This document shows positions 24,921-32,044 of a stretch of 32,580 bases of DNA, in pieces. The DNA lies in the NCBI GenBank assembly GCA_009918675.1, contig RGDM01000036.1, forward strand, positions 1 through 32,580, written 5' to 3'. The notes beneath the pieces are model-generated. The model was given only the letters and a program-made list of their open reading frames with translations, did not search any database and was not told where the DNA came from. Source of the stretch: a bacterium. Its GTDB lineage: Bacteria; Bdellovibrionota_B; Oligoflexia; Silvanigrellales; Silvanigrellaceae. The translations under genes and the position numbers were made by a program. Each line of letters starts with the position of its first letter. Positions within the stretch are counted from its first letter, which is position 1.

Positions 24921-26027
24921 ATGAAAAACCACCGACGTCTCAACAGCCTCGAAGGAGGCACGCTCTTCGCCAGTCTGACGCTTGCAGCGGTGATTGTACT
25001 CGCTGCCTGCGGGACTCTCGAAGCTCGCGACCTCAAGGATACCTTTGGCGGTAAAAAGAAAGGATCAAGTTCGTCGGATCAAGATTGGGCAACAGTTCGG
25101 GTGGGTGTGACACCCTCGCAGCTTTTGGTCAGCAAACTTGTGGAGGATGATTACTCTCCGACACGTTTTTCGCCTTTCTCATTTGATCTTGTGAATGCAG
25201 CTTCTTTTAAATTCAAAGTGTCAGGATGTGCTTCGGGTTACTCGGTCGCTACAACCGCAGTCGCAAGCTACACCACCACCATGAAACTCTACAAAACGGA
25301 CAAAAACTGCGAAGTTGGTTTGGTGGAATTTAGTTACGATAGCAAAACCTATTCGCCGCAATCGGTTGCCGAATTGAAAGGAGTTGCTGGAAGTTCAGCG
25401 ATGTTCTCGGCAGGTTCGGGGGATGATCTGAAAGTAAAAGTTTACAAGCAACTGCTTGCAGGCGGGATTGTCGACGGTCAAGATGCTGCATTCACATTCC
25501 TCAAATCCTTGAAGGGAAGCGACGCCAACGTCGTTGATTACACCGCGGGTTCGCCCTTGTCGGTGAATGGTATTGAGTCTCCGGCCTTTACAATCAACAA
25601 AGTCGAACTCACCGATGTTGCCTCGTCAGACGGTAAAGGAACATTTCGTTTTACGCTGCAATGCGCACAAAACCTGACTCAACCGGGTGGAGGGAGCGAC
25701 TACGCGTGCCCCAAGGTTTCGGGTGAAACGGATCCACAACTCATCAACCGCATGTCTGTTAAGTTGATTGAAGACACCTCAAACAAAAGTACTTATACGT
25801 ACGATGAAATCGACACCATCATGGCGACTGGGACAACGCCCATAACCAACAGTATGAAAGTTTCAGGCAGCACAACGAACATTCAGGTCCCCAACATGAC
25901 TGGCCCTGGCAAATTGGTTGATTACAAGCAGATGTTGTTGGTCGTTTCCTACTCAGATCCTTCAACTCCCACGCGCGGAACGAGCTACGTTTACTTCAAC
26001 GTTGATATTGGCGCGCCAGTGCCTTGA
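24921..26027 (+). CDS. Orphan lipoprotein
   Basis: A 368-residue lipoprotein. The frame is open to 24885, but ATG 24921 has a GAGGG 6 nt upstream and gives a basic n-region (MKNHRRL), a hydrophobic stretch and lipobox VLAAC (Cys30). A GKKKGSSSSD linker follows. The rest is Ser/Thr-rich and beta-structured, with paired Cys (VSGCASG/DKNCEVG and LQCAQN/YACPKV). Its composition resembles the proteins encoded next to it, suggesting related surface or periplasmic lipoproteins, although I see no clear sequence repeat between them. It is closed by a strong terminator. Function unknown. Confidence 0.7.
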   Translation: MKNHRRLNSLEGGTLFASLTLAAVIVLAACGTLEARDLKDTFGGKKKGSSSSDQDWATVRVGVTPSQLLVSKLVEDDYSPTRFSPFSFDLVNAASFKFKVSGCASGYSVATTAVASYTTTMKLYKTDKNCEVGLVEFSYDSKTYSPQSVAELKGVAGSSAMFSAGSGDDLKVKVYKQLLAGGIVDGQDAAFTFLKSLKGSDANVVDYTAGSPLSVNGIESPAFTINKVELTDVASSDGKGTFRFTLQCAQNLTQPGGGSDYACPKVSGETDPQLINRMSVKLIEDTSNKSTYTYDEIDTIMATGTTPITNSMKVSGSTTNIQVPNMTGPGKLVDYKQMLLVVSYSDPSTPTRGTSYVYFNVDIGAPVP

Positions 26028-26054
26028 TTTGCTCGAATGGTGGCGGGGATGAGC

Positions 26055-26084
26055 GAGCGCACATGAGGTGCGCTCTTTCTTTTT
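26055..26084 (+). terminator. Rho-independent terminator
   Basis: GAGCGCAC (26055-26062) and GTGCGCTC (26068-26075) form a perfect 8-bp stem on a 5-nt loop, followed by TTTCTTTTT. It lies 28 nt after the stop of the lipoprotein at 24921. Confidence 0.93.
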
Positions 26085-26102
26085 GAATCGAATACGTTCT
26101 TT

Positions 26103-26186
26103 TGCTGAATTTACAGCCGAGGTTGTGTCGGAGGCCTTGCAAGGCAAAGGCGATCTGCTTTTCCTGAGCTCAGGGCAAATTCAGCA
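26103..26186. repeat. Cluster of nested palindromes between lipoprotein genes
   Basis: TGCTGAATTT (26103-26112) is the exact complement of AAATTCAGCA (26177-26186). Inside are two perfect 12-bp palindromes: GCCTTGCAAGGC (26134-26145) and CCTGAGCTCAGG (26163-26174). TTCAGCAT also recurs once just outside. The 84-bp unit could fold as a closed stem with internal hairpins. It may be a REP/MITE-like element or a small RNA; no ORF covers it. Confidence 0.45.
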
Positions 26187-26297
26187 TCCCTAAATGAACC
26201 TTCAGCATTGGCACTTTGATTGCAATCTCCTGCTCCGGTGCTTTAAAATCTGCTTATATGCACCTGCAGACTGGATGCCGCGGAGAATTAAACTTTT

Positions 26298-26936
26298 GTG
26301 AATTTGCCAAGAGGTTTAAAAAAAGTTTGCTTTCACGGCCATGTTTTCGGCACTGCGCGAGATTCATTTGCCGTTCTCTGTTTTTTTCTCATTGCCGCGT
26401 GTGGCGCGCGCTCTTCAAGCAAAACCGGCTTGACCCCTGACGAAGCCTTTGCTCGCCTGAAGCCAAGCGCGCAAAATCCACTTCTGTGCAATTCTATCAA
26501 TAGTTTCGGTTGTGGGCGCCTTAGTCTTTCCACTTCGACCGGCGAACAATCCATTACCCACGAAGATTTTCTGGTCAGCTGTAGCAAAAATTCAAAGGGT
26601 TTGTCGGTTGTCGCACGCGATCAGGCGGGTGTCGGACCAGGGCTTTCGTTTGGTTTTTCAGTGGCTGGTCCAACTGAGTTCGTTGCCGAAAAATATGTCT
26701 GCGTCGGTTTCGAACTGACAAATGATCCGGTGCTTGCCAAATGGAAAGACAAAAGCTGCGGCGTTTTTGTTCGCTACGGTGAAACAGAAAGTTGGACAAT
26801 CCGCGATGAACCTTGCTCTGTCACGGTTGAACAGGTTGATTCCCAATGGCGAGGCGTGGTGGACTGTCCACGTCTCACCAATGGGAGCCAAACCTGGAAT
26901 TTCAATGATCCGGCGGTGTTTACATGTCCAAAGTAA
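26298..26936 (+). CDS. Cys-rich orphan lipoprotein
   Basis: A 212-residue lipoprotein with lipobox LIAAC (Cys35). The start is GTG with a GGAG about 11 nt upstream. The mature part has eight further Cys spread evenly (LLCNS, FGCGR, VSCSK, YVCVG, KSCGV, EPCSV, VDCPR, FTCPK), consistent with a small disulfide-stabilised beta domain in the periplasm or on the surface. Its 3' end overlaps the start of the next lipoprotein gene by 13 nt, so the two are one unit and probably functional partners. Not recognised. Confidence 0.7.
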   Translation: MNLPRGLKKVCFHGHVFGTARDSFAVLCFFLIAACGARSSSKTGLTPDEAFARLKPSAQNPLLCNSINSFGCGRLSLSTSTGEQSITHEDFLVSCSKNSKGLSVVARDQAGVGPGLSFGFSVAGPTEFVAEKYVCVGFELTNDPVLAKWKDKSCGVFVRYGETESWTIRDEPCSVTVEQVDSQWRGVVDCPRLTNGSQTWNFNDPAVFTCPK

Positions 26937-27862
26937 CGAAAAAAGCACGCTTGGTGTTGCTTTCAGGCCTTGTGCTACTCGGCTGTGGAAAAAAGGCAAA
27001 TACAAGCTCGGAAGTCAGCTCGGATACAGTTCATTTAAATTTTCTTGTGCACCCGTCAACCATGCTGCTCGGTGCAACCGACACGCAAGTCACCGACATC
27101 ATCGTTCAGCGCTACAGCTGTCCAGACGGGTCTGAACCAACCGACTACAATCTCAAGCTGGTGCAAGCAGAAAAAATGTTTGTTTTGAATGAGGCTCGTG
27201 AATCGATTGAAGGATGCTCTATCCGATTGCGTGGAATCAAATTGAATTGGAAAGAGTTGAAGATTGATTTCACACCAACAAAAGACACGTTGACCTCTTC
27301 GGGAACAGCAGAAACTGTTTTTGCAAACGCCTCGAAATCTGCGTTTTTAAATGTTTCGATACCTGCCAAGGTCTCTGTTGCAACAGAGAAGAATCTTTTC
27401 TGGCCGCTGATTATTTCTTACATTGACAGCAAGACGCGCTTGTTTCCAATAGTCGCAGAGGCGCGCGAACCAAATGTTGAGCCGCTCGGTTTGACGATTT
27501 CAGCGTTGGAAGACCGCGGTGTGGTGAACACGATCTGGCGCGAGTTTGGAATTTCTTTGTCCTGTGGTGCCAAACAAACCTTGGGCACTTGCAATGGATA
27601 CGACTTGATGGGCCTCACCGCTCGTCTTGTGTTGCAAAGTGATGTCGATACCGGTGTTGCTCAGCAAATTCGCTATCAAGGTGGGCTGAGTTCACTGCAA
27701 TTCACCGCAGGCCTAACCCACCTTGTTGGCTCGGGGCTTCGATTTACAATTGAAATGCCGCTCGCTTATTTCGGACAAAAATTGTTCCTTATCCTCATGA
27801 AGGGACAAGCTTACACCGTGTTTGCAGTCTCGCCCGAGTTGGTTCCCGACGCAGCGAAATAA
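26924..27862 (+). CDS. Orphan lipoprotein, coupled to the Cys-rich one
   Basis: A 312-residue lipoprotein with a short basic n-region (MSKVTKKAR) and lipobox VLLGC (Cys21). After an Asn/Ser linker the protein is largely beta-structured (VHLNFLVHPSTMLLG, TDIIVQRYSCPDG, GCSIRLRGIKLNWKELKIDF), with four Cys in the mature part and a hydrophobic C-terminal half (LRFTIEMPLAYFGQKLFLIL). It starts inside the last codons of the upstream lipoprotein gene, indicating translational coupling. It converges on folE with a 7-nt gap and no visible terminator. Not recognised. Confidence 0.7.
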   Translation: MSKVTKKARLVLLSGLVLLGCGKKANTSSEVSSDTVHLNFLVHPSTMLLGATDTQVTDIIVQRYSCPDGSEPTDYNLKLVQAEKMFVLNEARESIEGCSIRLRGIKLNWKELKIDFTPTKDTLTSSGTAETVFANASKSAFLNVSIPAKVSVATEKNLFWPLIISYIDSKTRLFPIVAEAREPNVEPLGLTISALEDRGVVNTIWREFGISLSCGAKQTLGTCNGYDLMGLTARLVLQSDVDTGVAQQIRYQGGLSSLQFTAGLTHLVGSGLRFTIEMPLAYFGQKLFLILMKGQAYTVFAVSPELVPDAAK

Positions 27863-27869
27863 TCAGCAA

Positions 27870-28472
27870 TCAGTCGCGGCGAGTGATGAGCGACATAAAT
27901 TCTGCGCGGGTGGACGCGTTGTCGCGGAACACGCCATGCAATGAACTGGTGACCATGTGAGCGCCTTGTTTGCGCACTCCGCGCACGCACATACAGCTGT
28001 GTTGTCCTTCAATGACAACCGCAACCCCTGCAGGATTCAAATGGGTCTTCACTGCGTCGGCAATCTGTTGTGTCATACGCTCTTGCACCTGAAGGCGTTT
28101 GGCATAAACGTCAACTATCCGCGCGAGTTTCGACAAGCCAACGATTCTTCCTTTCGAGGGCAAATAGGCGACGTGAGCCTTTCCAGCGAAAGTAAGCAGG
28201 TGATGTTCGCAGCAAGAGGTAAACTCGATGTCTTTGAGAACGATCATTTCATCGGAAGTCCCCTCAAAGGTTGTTGAAAGAACCTTTTCAGCATTCATCC
28301 GATAACCTTCTGTCATTTCCAACCACGCCCGACAGACACGGTCGGGTGTTTCGTTGAGGCCTTCGCGTTCGGGATCTTCGCCCATGTAACGTAACAATGT
28401 TCGCACGGCTTCGCGTGCTTCGTTGGCGTCGATACCATTGTGACTGACTGCTTTTTCGGAAAATGGACTCAT
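27870..28472 (-). CDS. folE: GTP cyclohydrolase I
   Basis: Converts GTP to 7,8-dihydroneopterin triphosphate, the first step of tetrahydrofolate (and related pterin) synthesis. A 200-residue type IA enzyme. Zinc ligands are Cys88 and His91 in SCCEHH and Cys160 in QHSCMCVRG. Other family blocks are [52 protein letters not shown] and the C-terminal EFMSLI. The frame is open to 28508, but ATG 28472 has an AGGAG 8 nt upstream and matches the family N-terminus. It is probably cotranscribed with the YhbY-like gene 53 nt upstream. TrmFO, encoded elsewhere in the window, also depends on folate. Confidence 0.96.
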   Translation of the reverse strand: MSPFSEKAVSHNGIDANEAREAVRTLLRYMGEDPEREGLNETPDRVCRAWLEMTEGYRMNAEKVLSTTFEGTSDEMIVLKDIEFTSCCEHHLLTFAGKAHVAYLPSKGRIVGLSKLARIVDVYAKRLQVQERMTQQIADAVKTHLNPAGVAVVIEGQHSCMCVRGVRKQGAHMVTSSLHGVFRDNASTRAEFMSLITRRD

Positions 28473-28525
28473 CTTCTGTTCTCCTTGCACGCAAGGCCCT
28501 AGTGCCAACCACTCGGCTCAGAAAA

Positions 28526-28882
28526 TCATTTTAGGGCCTTCAACGGAATTTGTGCATCTTCAGGTGATTTCTCGAGGTAAAGTATCACTGTGCGACCGAT
28601 CCGCCCCACAACAAACGTGTGTTCAGGAAGGTCTTCCGTCAACTCACTGAGAGCATCTTTTTTCGAAGCTGCGTCACTTTGGCCAGGCAATTGCAGTTTA
28701 ATGAGTTCGTGAGTGTTGAGTGCCCGATTGACTTCCGCCAAGACGGTTGGGCTGAGACCTTGTGCGCCCACCTGGATCACAGGCTTGAGGTGATGTGCGC
28801 GCGCTTTCAATGCAGCACGTTGTTGGCTCGTGAGTTCTTCAGCAAAACGATGAGCCTTGGATGGACGCAAAGTCTCTTTCAT
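28526..28882 (-). CDS. yhbY: YhbY-like CRM-domain RNA-binding protein
   Basis: A 118-residue protein formed almost wholly of one CRM domain, as in YhbY, which associates with pre-50S ribosomal subunits. Family features are LTSQQRAALKARAHHLKPVI, the GxxG loop in QVGAQGLSP, ELIKLQLPG and a final strand pair VVGRIGRTVILY. The frame is open to 29143, but that extension is unlike any CRM protein; ATG 28882 has a GAGG 6 nt upstream. A basic N-terminal tail (KETLRPSKAHR) may add RNA contacts. The domain call is firm; the exact ribosomal role is by analogy. Confidence 0.85.
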   Translation of the reverse strand: MKETLRPSKAHRFAEELTSQQRAALKARAHHLKPVIQVGAQGLSPTVLAEVNRALNTHELIKLQLPGQSDAASKKDALSELTEDLPEHTFVVGRIGRTVILYLEKSPEDAQIPLKALK

Positions 28883-29317
28883 TCTAATCCTCGGACAAAG
28901 GTCAAGAGAGTTTCGGGCCTGAGCGTCTGCGTTCAGGGGCCTCTTTACGTCCGCTGCTGTACCGTCTTTTGTTGATTGTGCAAACACAAAAAACGGAATT
29001 GATTTGCTATGGATCATGGGGGCTTGGATGGAGAATGTTTGGCTGTGCCGTGCCAGCTGATTGGCTCCCTGAGTGAAACAGAAAAGGCTAGTTTTCGGCG
29101 GCTTATCCATGGTGGCGCATGGGATATCCCAAAATCTCTGCACGCAGCGCGCGCTCGAAGTGTGCAGGCCGCGTTTGATGCGGGTCTAATGGAAGCGCTT
29201 TGGTACGCGCCGGTGCGTTTGCTGGTCCCGCGGGGGTGGCGACTCACTTGCAGCAGGCAGGCGGCTGTGTCAGAGTGCCGCGCCAAGACCTCGGTCTCTT
29301 AGCTGGAGAAAGCTCAT
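28883..29317 (+). other. Gap without a convincing gene; weak coding-like remnant
   Basis: This 435-nt stretch holds one 97-codon plus-strand frame (29009-29302) without a good RBS. Part of it reads IHGGAWDIPKSLHAARARS, faintly like the N-terminus of isoaspartyl peptidase/asparaginase-2 proteins (HGGA-x-x-IP). After about 29180 another frame looks more protein-like, with a stop just before it. A decayed gene is possible, but the match is short and chance is not excluded. No hairpins, terminators or RNA genes were seen. Confidence 0.25.
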
Positions 29318-30028
29318 ATGTCACTGGGTGCAGGTGCCCTTGCGCTGAGGCGCGTGCAAATTCTCGCAAGTCCCAAAGACGTTCGTTTTACGGACATCAT
29401 CAAAAAACTCAAAAGCCGCAGCATCACCCCGCTGGGTGTGGACGAGGAACGCGAACACAGTTTAGGTTGGTGTCATCCCTACTCGGGAGAACCCGATTTT
29501 GACTCAGCCCATAACCACCTTTATGGCCAGGCGTTTGTCTTCGGATTGCGTTCAGATAGCAAACGTATACCAGGCACCTATTTTCGATTGCAGATGAAAA
29601 ACGCGCTTGAAGCTCTCCAGAAGAAGGGCAAAGCAGGCGCAAAAAGCGGCGATCGCAATCAAGGCAAGAAGCTGCGCGATGCAACCCGCGATCGTCTCAA
29701 ACAAGAATTGCTGCGCGGAACTCTTCCATCTGTGCGCCTGACTGAAGTTGTTTGGCATCTCGACAGCAACGAGCTGTGGATTATGAGTGCCTCGCAATCT
29801 GTTTTCGATGATTTTGAAAAAATCTTTCTCGAAACTTTTGCTTGGCCGCTCGCTCACTATAATCCGGGCACACTGGGTGTGGACTTCAATCGGATGCTGC
29901 ACGGAACCAATGTTTCGCTTGAAAAAAATCTCGAAATTATTCCGGCCGATTTTCGTGCCGATCCGCACGCACCGGCTCTGGCGCAAAAAACTGCTGCTGC
30001 GGCCCTTGAATCGGCTGACTTGTTCTGA
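29318..30028 (+). CDS. RdgC-like protein, short form
   Basis: A 236-residue protein resembling the RdgC family (recombination-associated, DNA-binding ring protein). Matching points are an N-terminal LASPKDVRFTDIIKKLKSR strand-helix, a GWCHPYSG segment like the GW..P motif of RdgC, a basic helix running into LKQELLRGTLPSVRLTEVVW (the LLPRAF...W region) and ELWIMSASQSVFDDFEKIF like the A-S-x-x-x-x-D helix. E. coli RdgC has 303 residues; this form lacks much of the C-terminal third, so it is a divergent or shortened relative. ATG 29318 has a GGAG 9 nt upstream. The family call is moderate. Confidence 0.6.
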   Translation: MSLGAGALALRRVQILASPKDVRFTDIIKKLKSRSITPLGVDEEREHSLGWCHPYSGEPDFDSAHNHLYGQAFVFGLRSDSKRIPGTYFRLQMKNALEALQKKGKAGAKSGDRNQGKKLRDATRDRLKQELLRGTLPSVRLTEVVWHLDSNELWIMSASQSVFDDFEKIFLETFAWPLAHYNPGTLGVDFNRMLHGTNVSLEKNLEIIPADFRADPHAPALAQKTAAAALESADLF

Positions 30029-30075
30029 TTGAACTCTAAGTGCTGAACTAAAGTTGATTGAGGGGACTCTTGCGC

Positions 30076-30729
30076 ATGGATACATTGCCTGAATTGAGTA
30101 GAATGGAAAAACTTGGCGAAACTCTTTTTAAGCTGCGTGACTACACCCCCATTCCAATCATTCTTCTGGCAATCCTTTTCGCGCAGCCGACGCTTGTGAG
30201 CCTGCTTGTGGGTGGACTGGTTGCAATCTCTGGTGAACTTGTTCGGACATACGGAGTTGCGTACATCGGTACGATTTCCCGGACCCGCAGTTATTCCAAC
30301 GGACAACTCGTTCAAGAGGGTCCGTTCGCGTTGCTCCGCAATCCGCTTTATTTTGGCAATCTCGTTCTTAGCCTTGGACTATCGTTGATGAGCAACGTGA
30401 GTTGGTTGCCCGTTTTGGTTATTGCTGTTTTTTACGGACAATATATTCCGGTTGTTGCTTGGGAGGAGCGCAAACTCACCCACATCTTTGGCGCCTCATA
30501 CGCTCAGTATTGCACAACCGTACCAAACCGCTGGTTCCCAAGTTTGGGCCGCATTCGAGCAACAAGCCTTTATGCTGCTCCGAATGCTTGGGGGCCTGCA
30601 TTGAAAAGCGAAAAGCGAACCTTGACGTCTGTTTTTGCATACTTTGTTGTGATGGCAGTGTTGTTTTGGCTTTCAACTCAAGGCCACACGCAGGTTCCTT
30701 TGATCTCCAAGTGGAGCGGCGGCAATTGA
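30076..30729 (+). CDS. Isoprenylcysteine/phospholipid methyltransferase-like membrane protein
   Basis: About 217 residues with four to five membrane helices. The C-terminal half carries the ICMT/PEMT-type signature: GPFALLRNPLYFGNLVLSLG, then WEERKLTHIFGASYAQY and a final P-W-x-P (PNRWFP). Such enzymes use S-adenosylmethionine at the membrane; in bacteria most substrates are unknown. The R-N-P-L-Y replaces the common R-H-P-x-Y. The frame is open to a TTG at 30058; ATG 30076, or TTG 30070, after a GAGGGG is preferred. A last helix near the C-terminus (FAYFVVMAVLFWL) is extra. It converges with the outer-membrane protein gene 11 nt further on. Confidence 0.72.
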   Translation: MDTLPELSRMEKLGETLFKLRDYTPIPIILLAILFAQPTLVSLLVGGLVAISGELVRTYGVAYIGTISRTRSYSNGQLVQEGPFALLRNPLYFGNLVLSLGLSLMSNVSWLPVLVIAVFYGQYIPVVAWEERKLTHIFGASYAQYCTTVPNRWFPSLGRIRATSLYAAPNAWGPALKSEKRTLTSVFAYFVVMAVLFWLSTQGHTQVPLISKWSGGN

Positions 30730-30740
30730 GCTGGCTTCCT

Positions 30741-31727
30741 TCAGAAGGTCACGGCAAGGCGTCCTGAAATCCCGTGATGTGGGCTTCCATCTGCGCTAAA
30801 ATAATATCCATTTGCAGTTTCATTGACCTTGAAAAGCTTGGTGAATCCCGCCTCGGGTGGAAGTTGGTAGTAGTAACCGACCGCACCCACCAGCGACCCC
30901 ACGGGGCCTGCGAGCGTTCCATGCAACCCCAGCTCCAAATTTAAGGCCATAAAGGGTTCGATTCCACTTTCGTTTTTTAATGCATATGTGTCGTTCTGAT
31001 TGGCATAGGTCGTACTGTACTGGGTGTCGCTCAGTTTGAAATGGTAAAAACCAAAGCCGATTTTACTTTGCAGGTACAGCCAATCCCAAGCGTAGTCGCG
31101 CACTTCTTTTCCACTCAGCAAAGCTGCACGGACGGGATCCATCTCAAAGCCAACGTGTAAATATTGAAACTCGGGGCGCGGATCAAAAAACCACTTTTCA
31201 TCTTCAGCAGTCGGGTCTTTGGAGACCGTAACCGTAGCGGGATAGTTGCTAGTGCCATAAGTCACGCCGAAGAAATTGGCACCCGAGTGAGAAAATATCC
31301 AAGAGTACTCGGTTGTGCTCGCCTTCACTTGACCAAAACTCAGGCCACGACTGTAGCCAAAGTCTGTTTCATTCTTGAGAAGCTCATCTTCAGTATGGAA
31401 CTGTTTGACGGAAATAATATCGTGATCGTCAATGACAACACCCAACAAGTATCCTGCATATTTGTTTTTGGGTGTGAGGTTGACTCCACCAATCCATTTG
31501 GCGAACGATGAATTTCCCCAGAAAAATTCGACCACCTTACTTGTTCCATTGTCGTCTTTAAACTTGGCATCGTGATTGAAGGCTATATTGCTGCGAGCAA
31601 GGCCATACTTCAGAGAGAAGTAATTCTGTGATTCGTCTGCAAGTGCAAGTGAACTGAAAACTGAACAGCATGCGACGAGTGCTGTTTTCAGGTTTTTCTT
31701 TTTCGTGACATTTCCTTGCTTCAACAA
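30741..31727 (-). CDS. Outer-membrane beta-barrel protein
   Basis: A protein of about 328 residues with a signal peptide (KKKNLKTALVACCSVFSSLALA, probably cut after ALA) and a mature part of alternating aromatic/polar strands (YFSLKYGLARSNIAF, KYAGYLLGVVID, WLYLQSKIGFGFYHFKL). It ends in GRLAVTF; a terminal Phe is typical of barrels inserted by the Bam complex. The start is unclear: the frame opens at TTG codons 31727/31724 with a weak RBS, while the nearby ATG after AAGGA is in another frame and stops at once, so the N-terminus deserves checking. Specific role unknown. Confidence 0.72.
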   Translation of the reverse strand: MLKQGNVTKKKNLKTALVACCSVFSSLALADESQNYFSLKYGLARSNIAFNHDAKFKDDNGTSKVVEFFWGNSSFAKWIGGVNLTPKNKYAGYLLGVVIDDHDIISVKQFHTEDELLKNETDFGYSRGLSFGQVKASTTEYSWIFSHSGANFFGVTYGTSNYPATVTVSKDPTAEDEKWFFDPRPEFQYLHVGFEMDPVRAALLSGKEVRDYAWDWLYLQSKIGFGFYHFKLSDTQYSTTYANQNDTYALKNESGIEPFMALNLELGLHGTLAGPVGSLVGAVGYYYQLPPEAGFTKLFKVNETANGYYFSADGSPHHGISGRLAVTF

Positions 31728-31772
31728 AACATCACTTCAAATCAGTAGTGTTGGAATCATCTTGTTCCAGAA

Positions 31773-31825
31773 GCGAACGACATTGGAATCTTTATGACTA
31801 TACCATAGATTCCGCTGTCGTTCGC
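31773..31825. repeat. 19-bp imperfect inverted repeat with 15-nt spacer
   Basis: The left arm 31773-31791 (GCGAACGACATTGGAATCT) and right arm 31807-31825 are complementary except at two adjacent positions. The spacer is TTATGACTATACCAT. It lies between the start of the outer-membrane protein gene and the coupled unknown genes. TTGGAATC of the left arm also occurs at 31751-31758. There is no T-run, so it is not a normal terminator. It could be an operator, a recombination site or the edge of an acquired segment. Confidence 0.7.
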
Positions 31826-31924
31826 CGTCGCATTGACACCCGCCACACACGGCGACTCTGGTTTGTTCACTCAATTTCTCGCACATCTTCGAGTTCAACT
31901 TTGAAGAGCGGCGGAAGGAAAGTC

Positions 31925-32044
31925 ATGAAGTGGTCCGCCAACTACCGCGATCCTAAGTTGAAAACAAAGCGTCGTAAGGTGTTCCCCTACGACGAGTCCG
32001 GCAAGATAGCCGCCATAAATTTTCTAAATCAACTCGCTGCTTGA
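31925..32044 (+). CDS. Small basic protein, coupled to the next gene
   Basis: A 39-residue protein rich in Lys and Arg (KLKTKRRKVFPYDESGKIAA). An AAGGAAAG directly upstream of the ATG, spaced 3-7 nt, makes translation credible; a longer version of the frame opens at 31748 but lacks an RBS. Its stop overlaps the TTG start of the next gene (TTGA), so the two appear coupled. Not recognised; the charge would suit nucleic-acid binding. Confidence 0.5.
   Translation: MKWSANYRDPKLKTKRRKVFPYDESGKIAAINFLNQLAA

Noticed and set aside
28883..29143. N-terminal extension of the YhbY-like frame
   Set aside because: The extra 87 residues do not resemble CRM proteins, and ATG 28882 has a proper RBS.
31833..31838. 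TTGACA as a promoter for the coupled unknown genes
   Set aside because: No acceptable -10 element lies 16-18 nt downstream.
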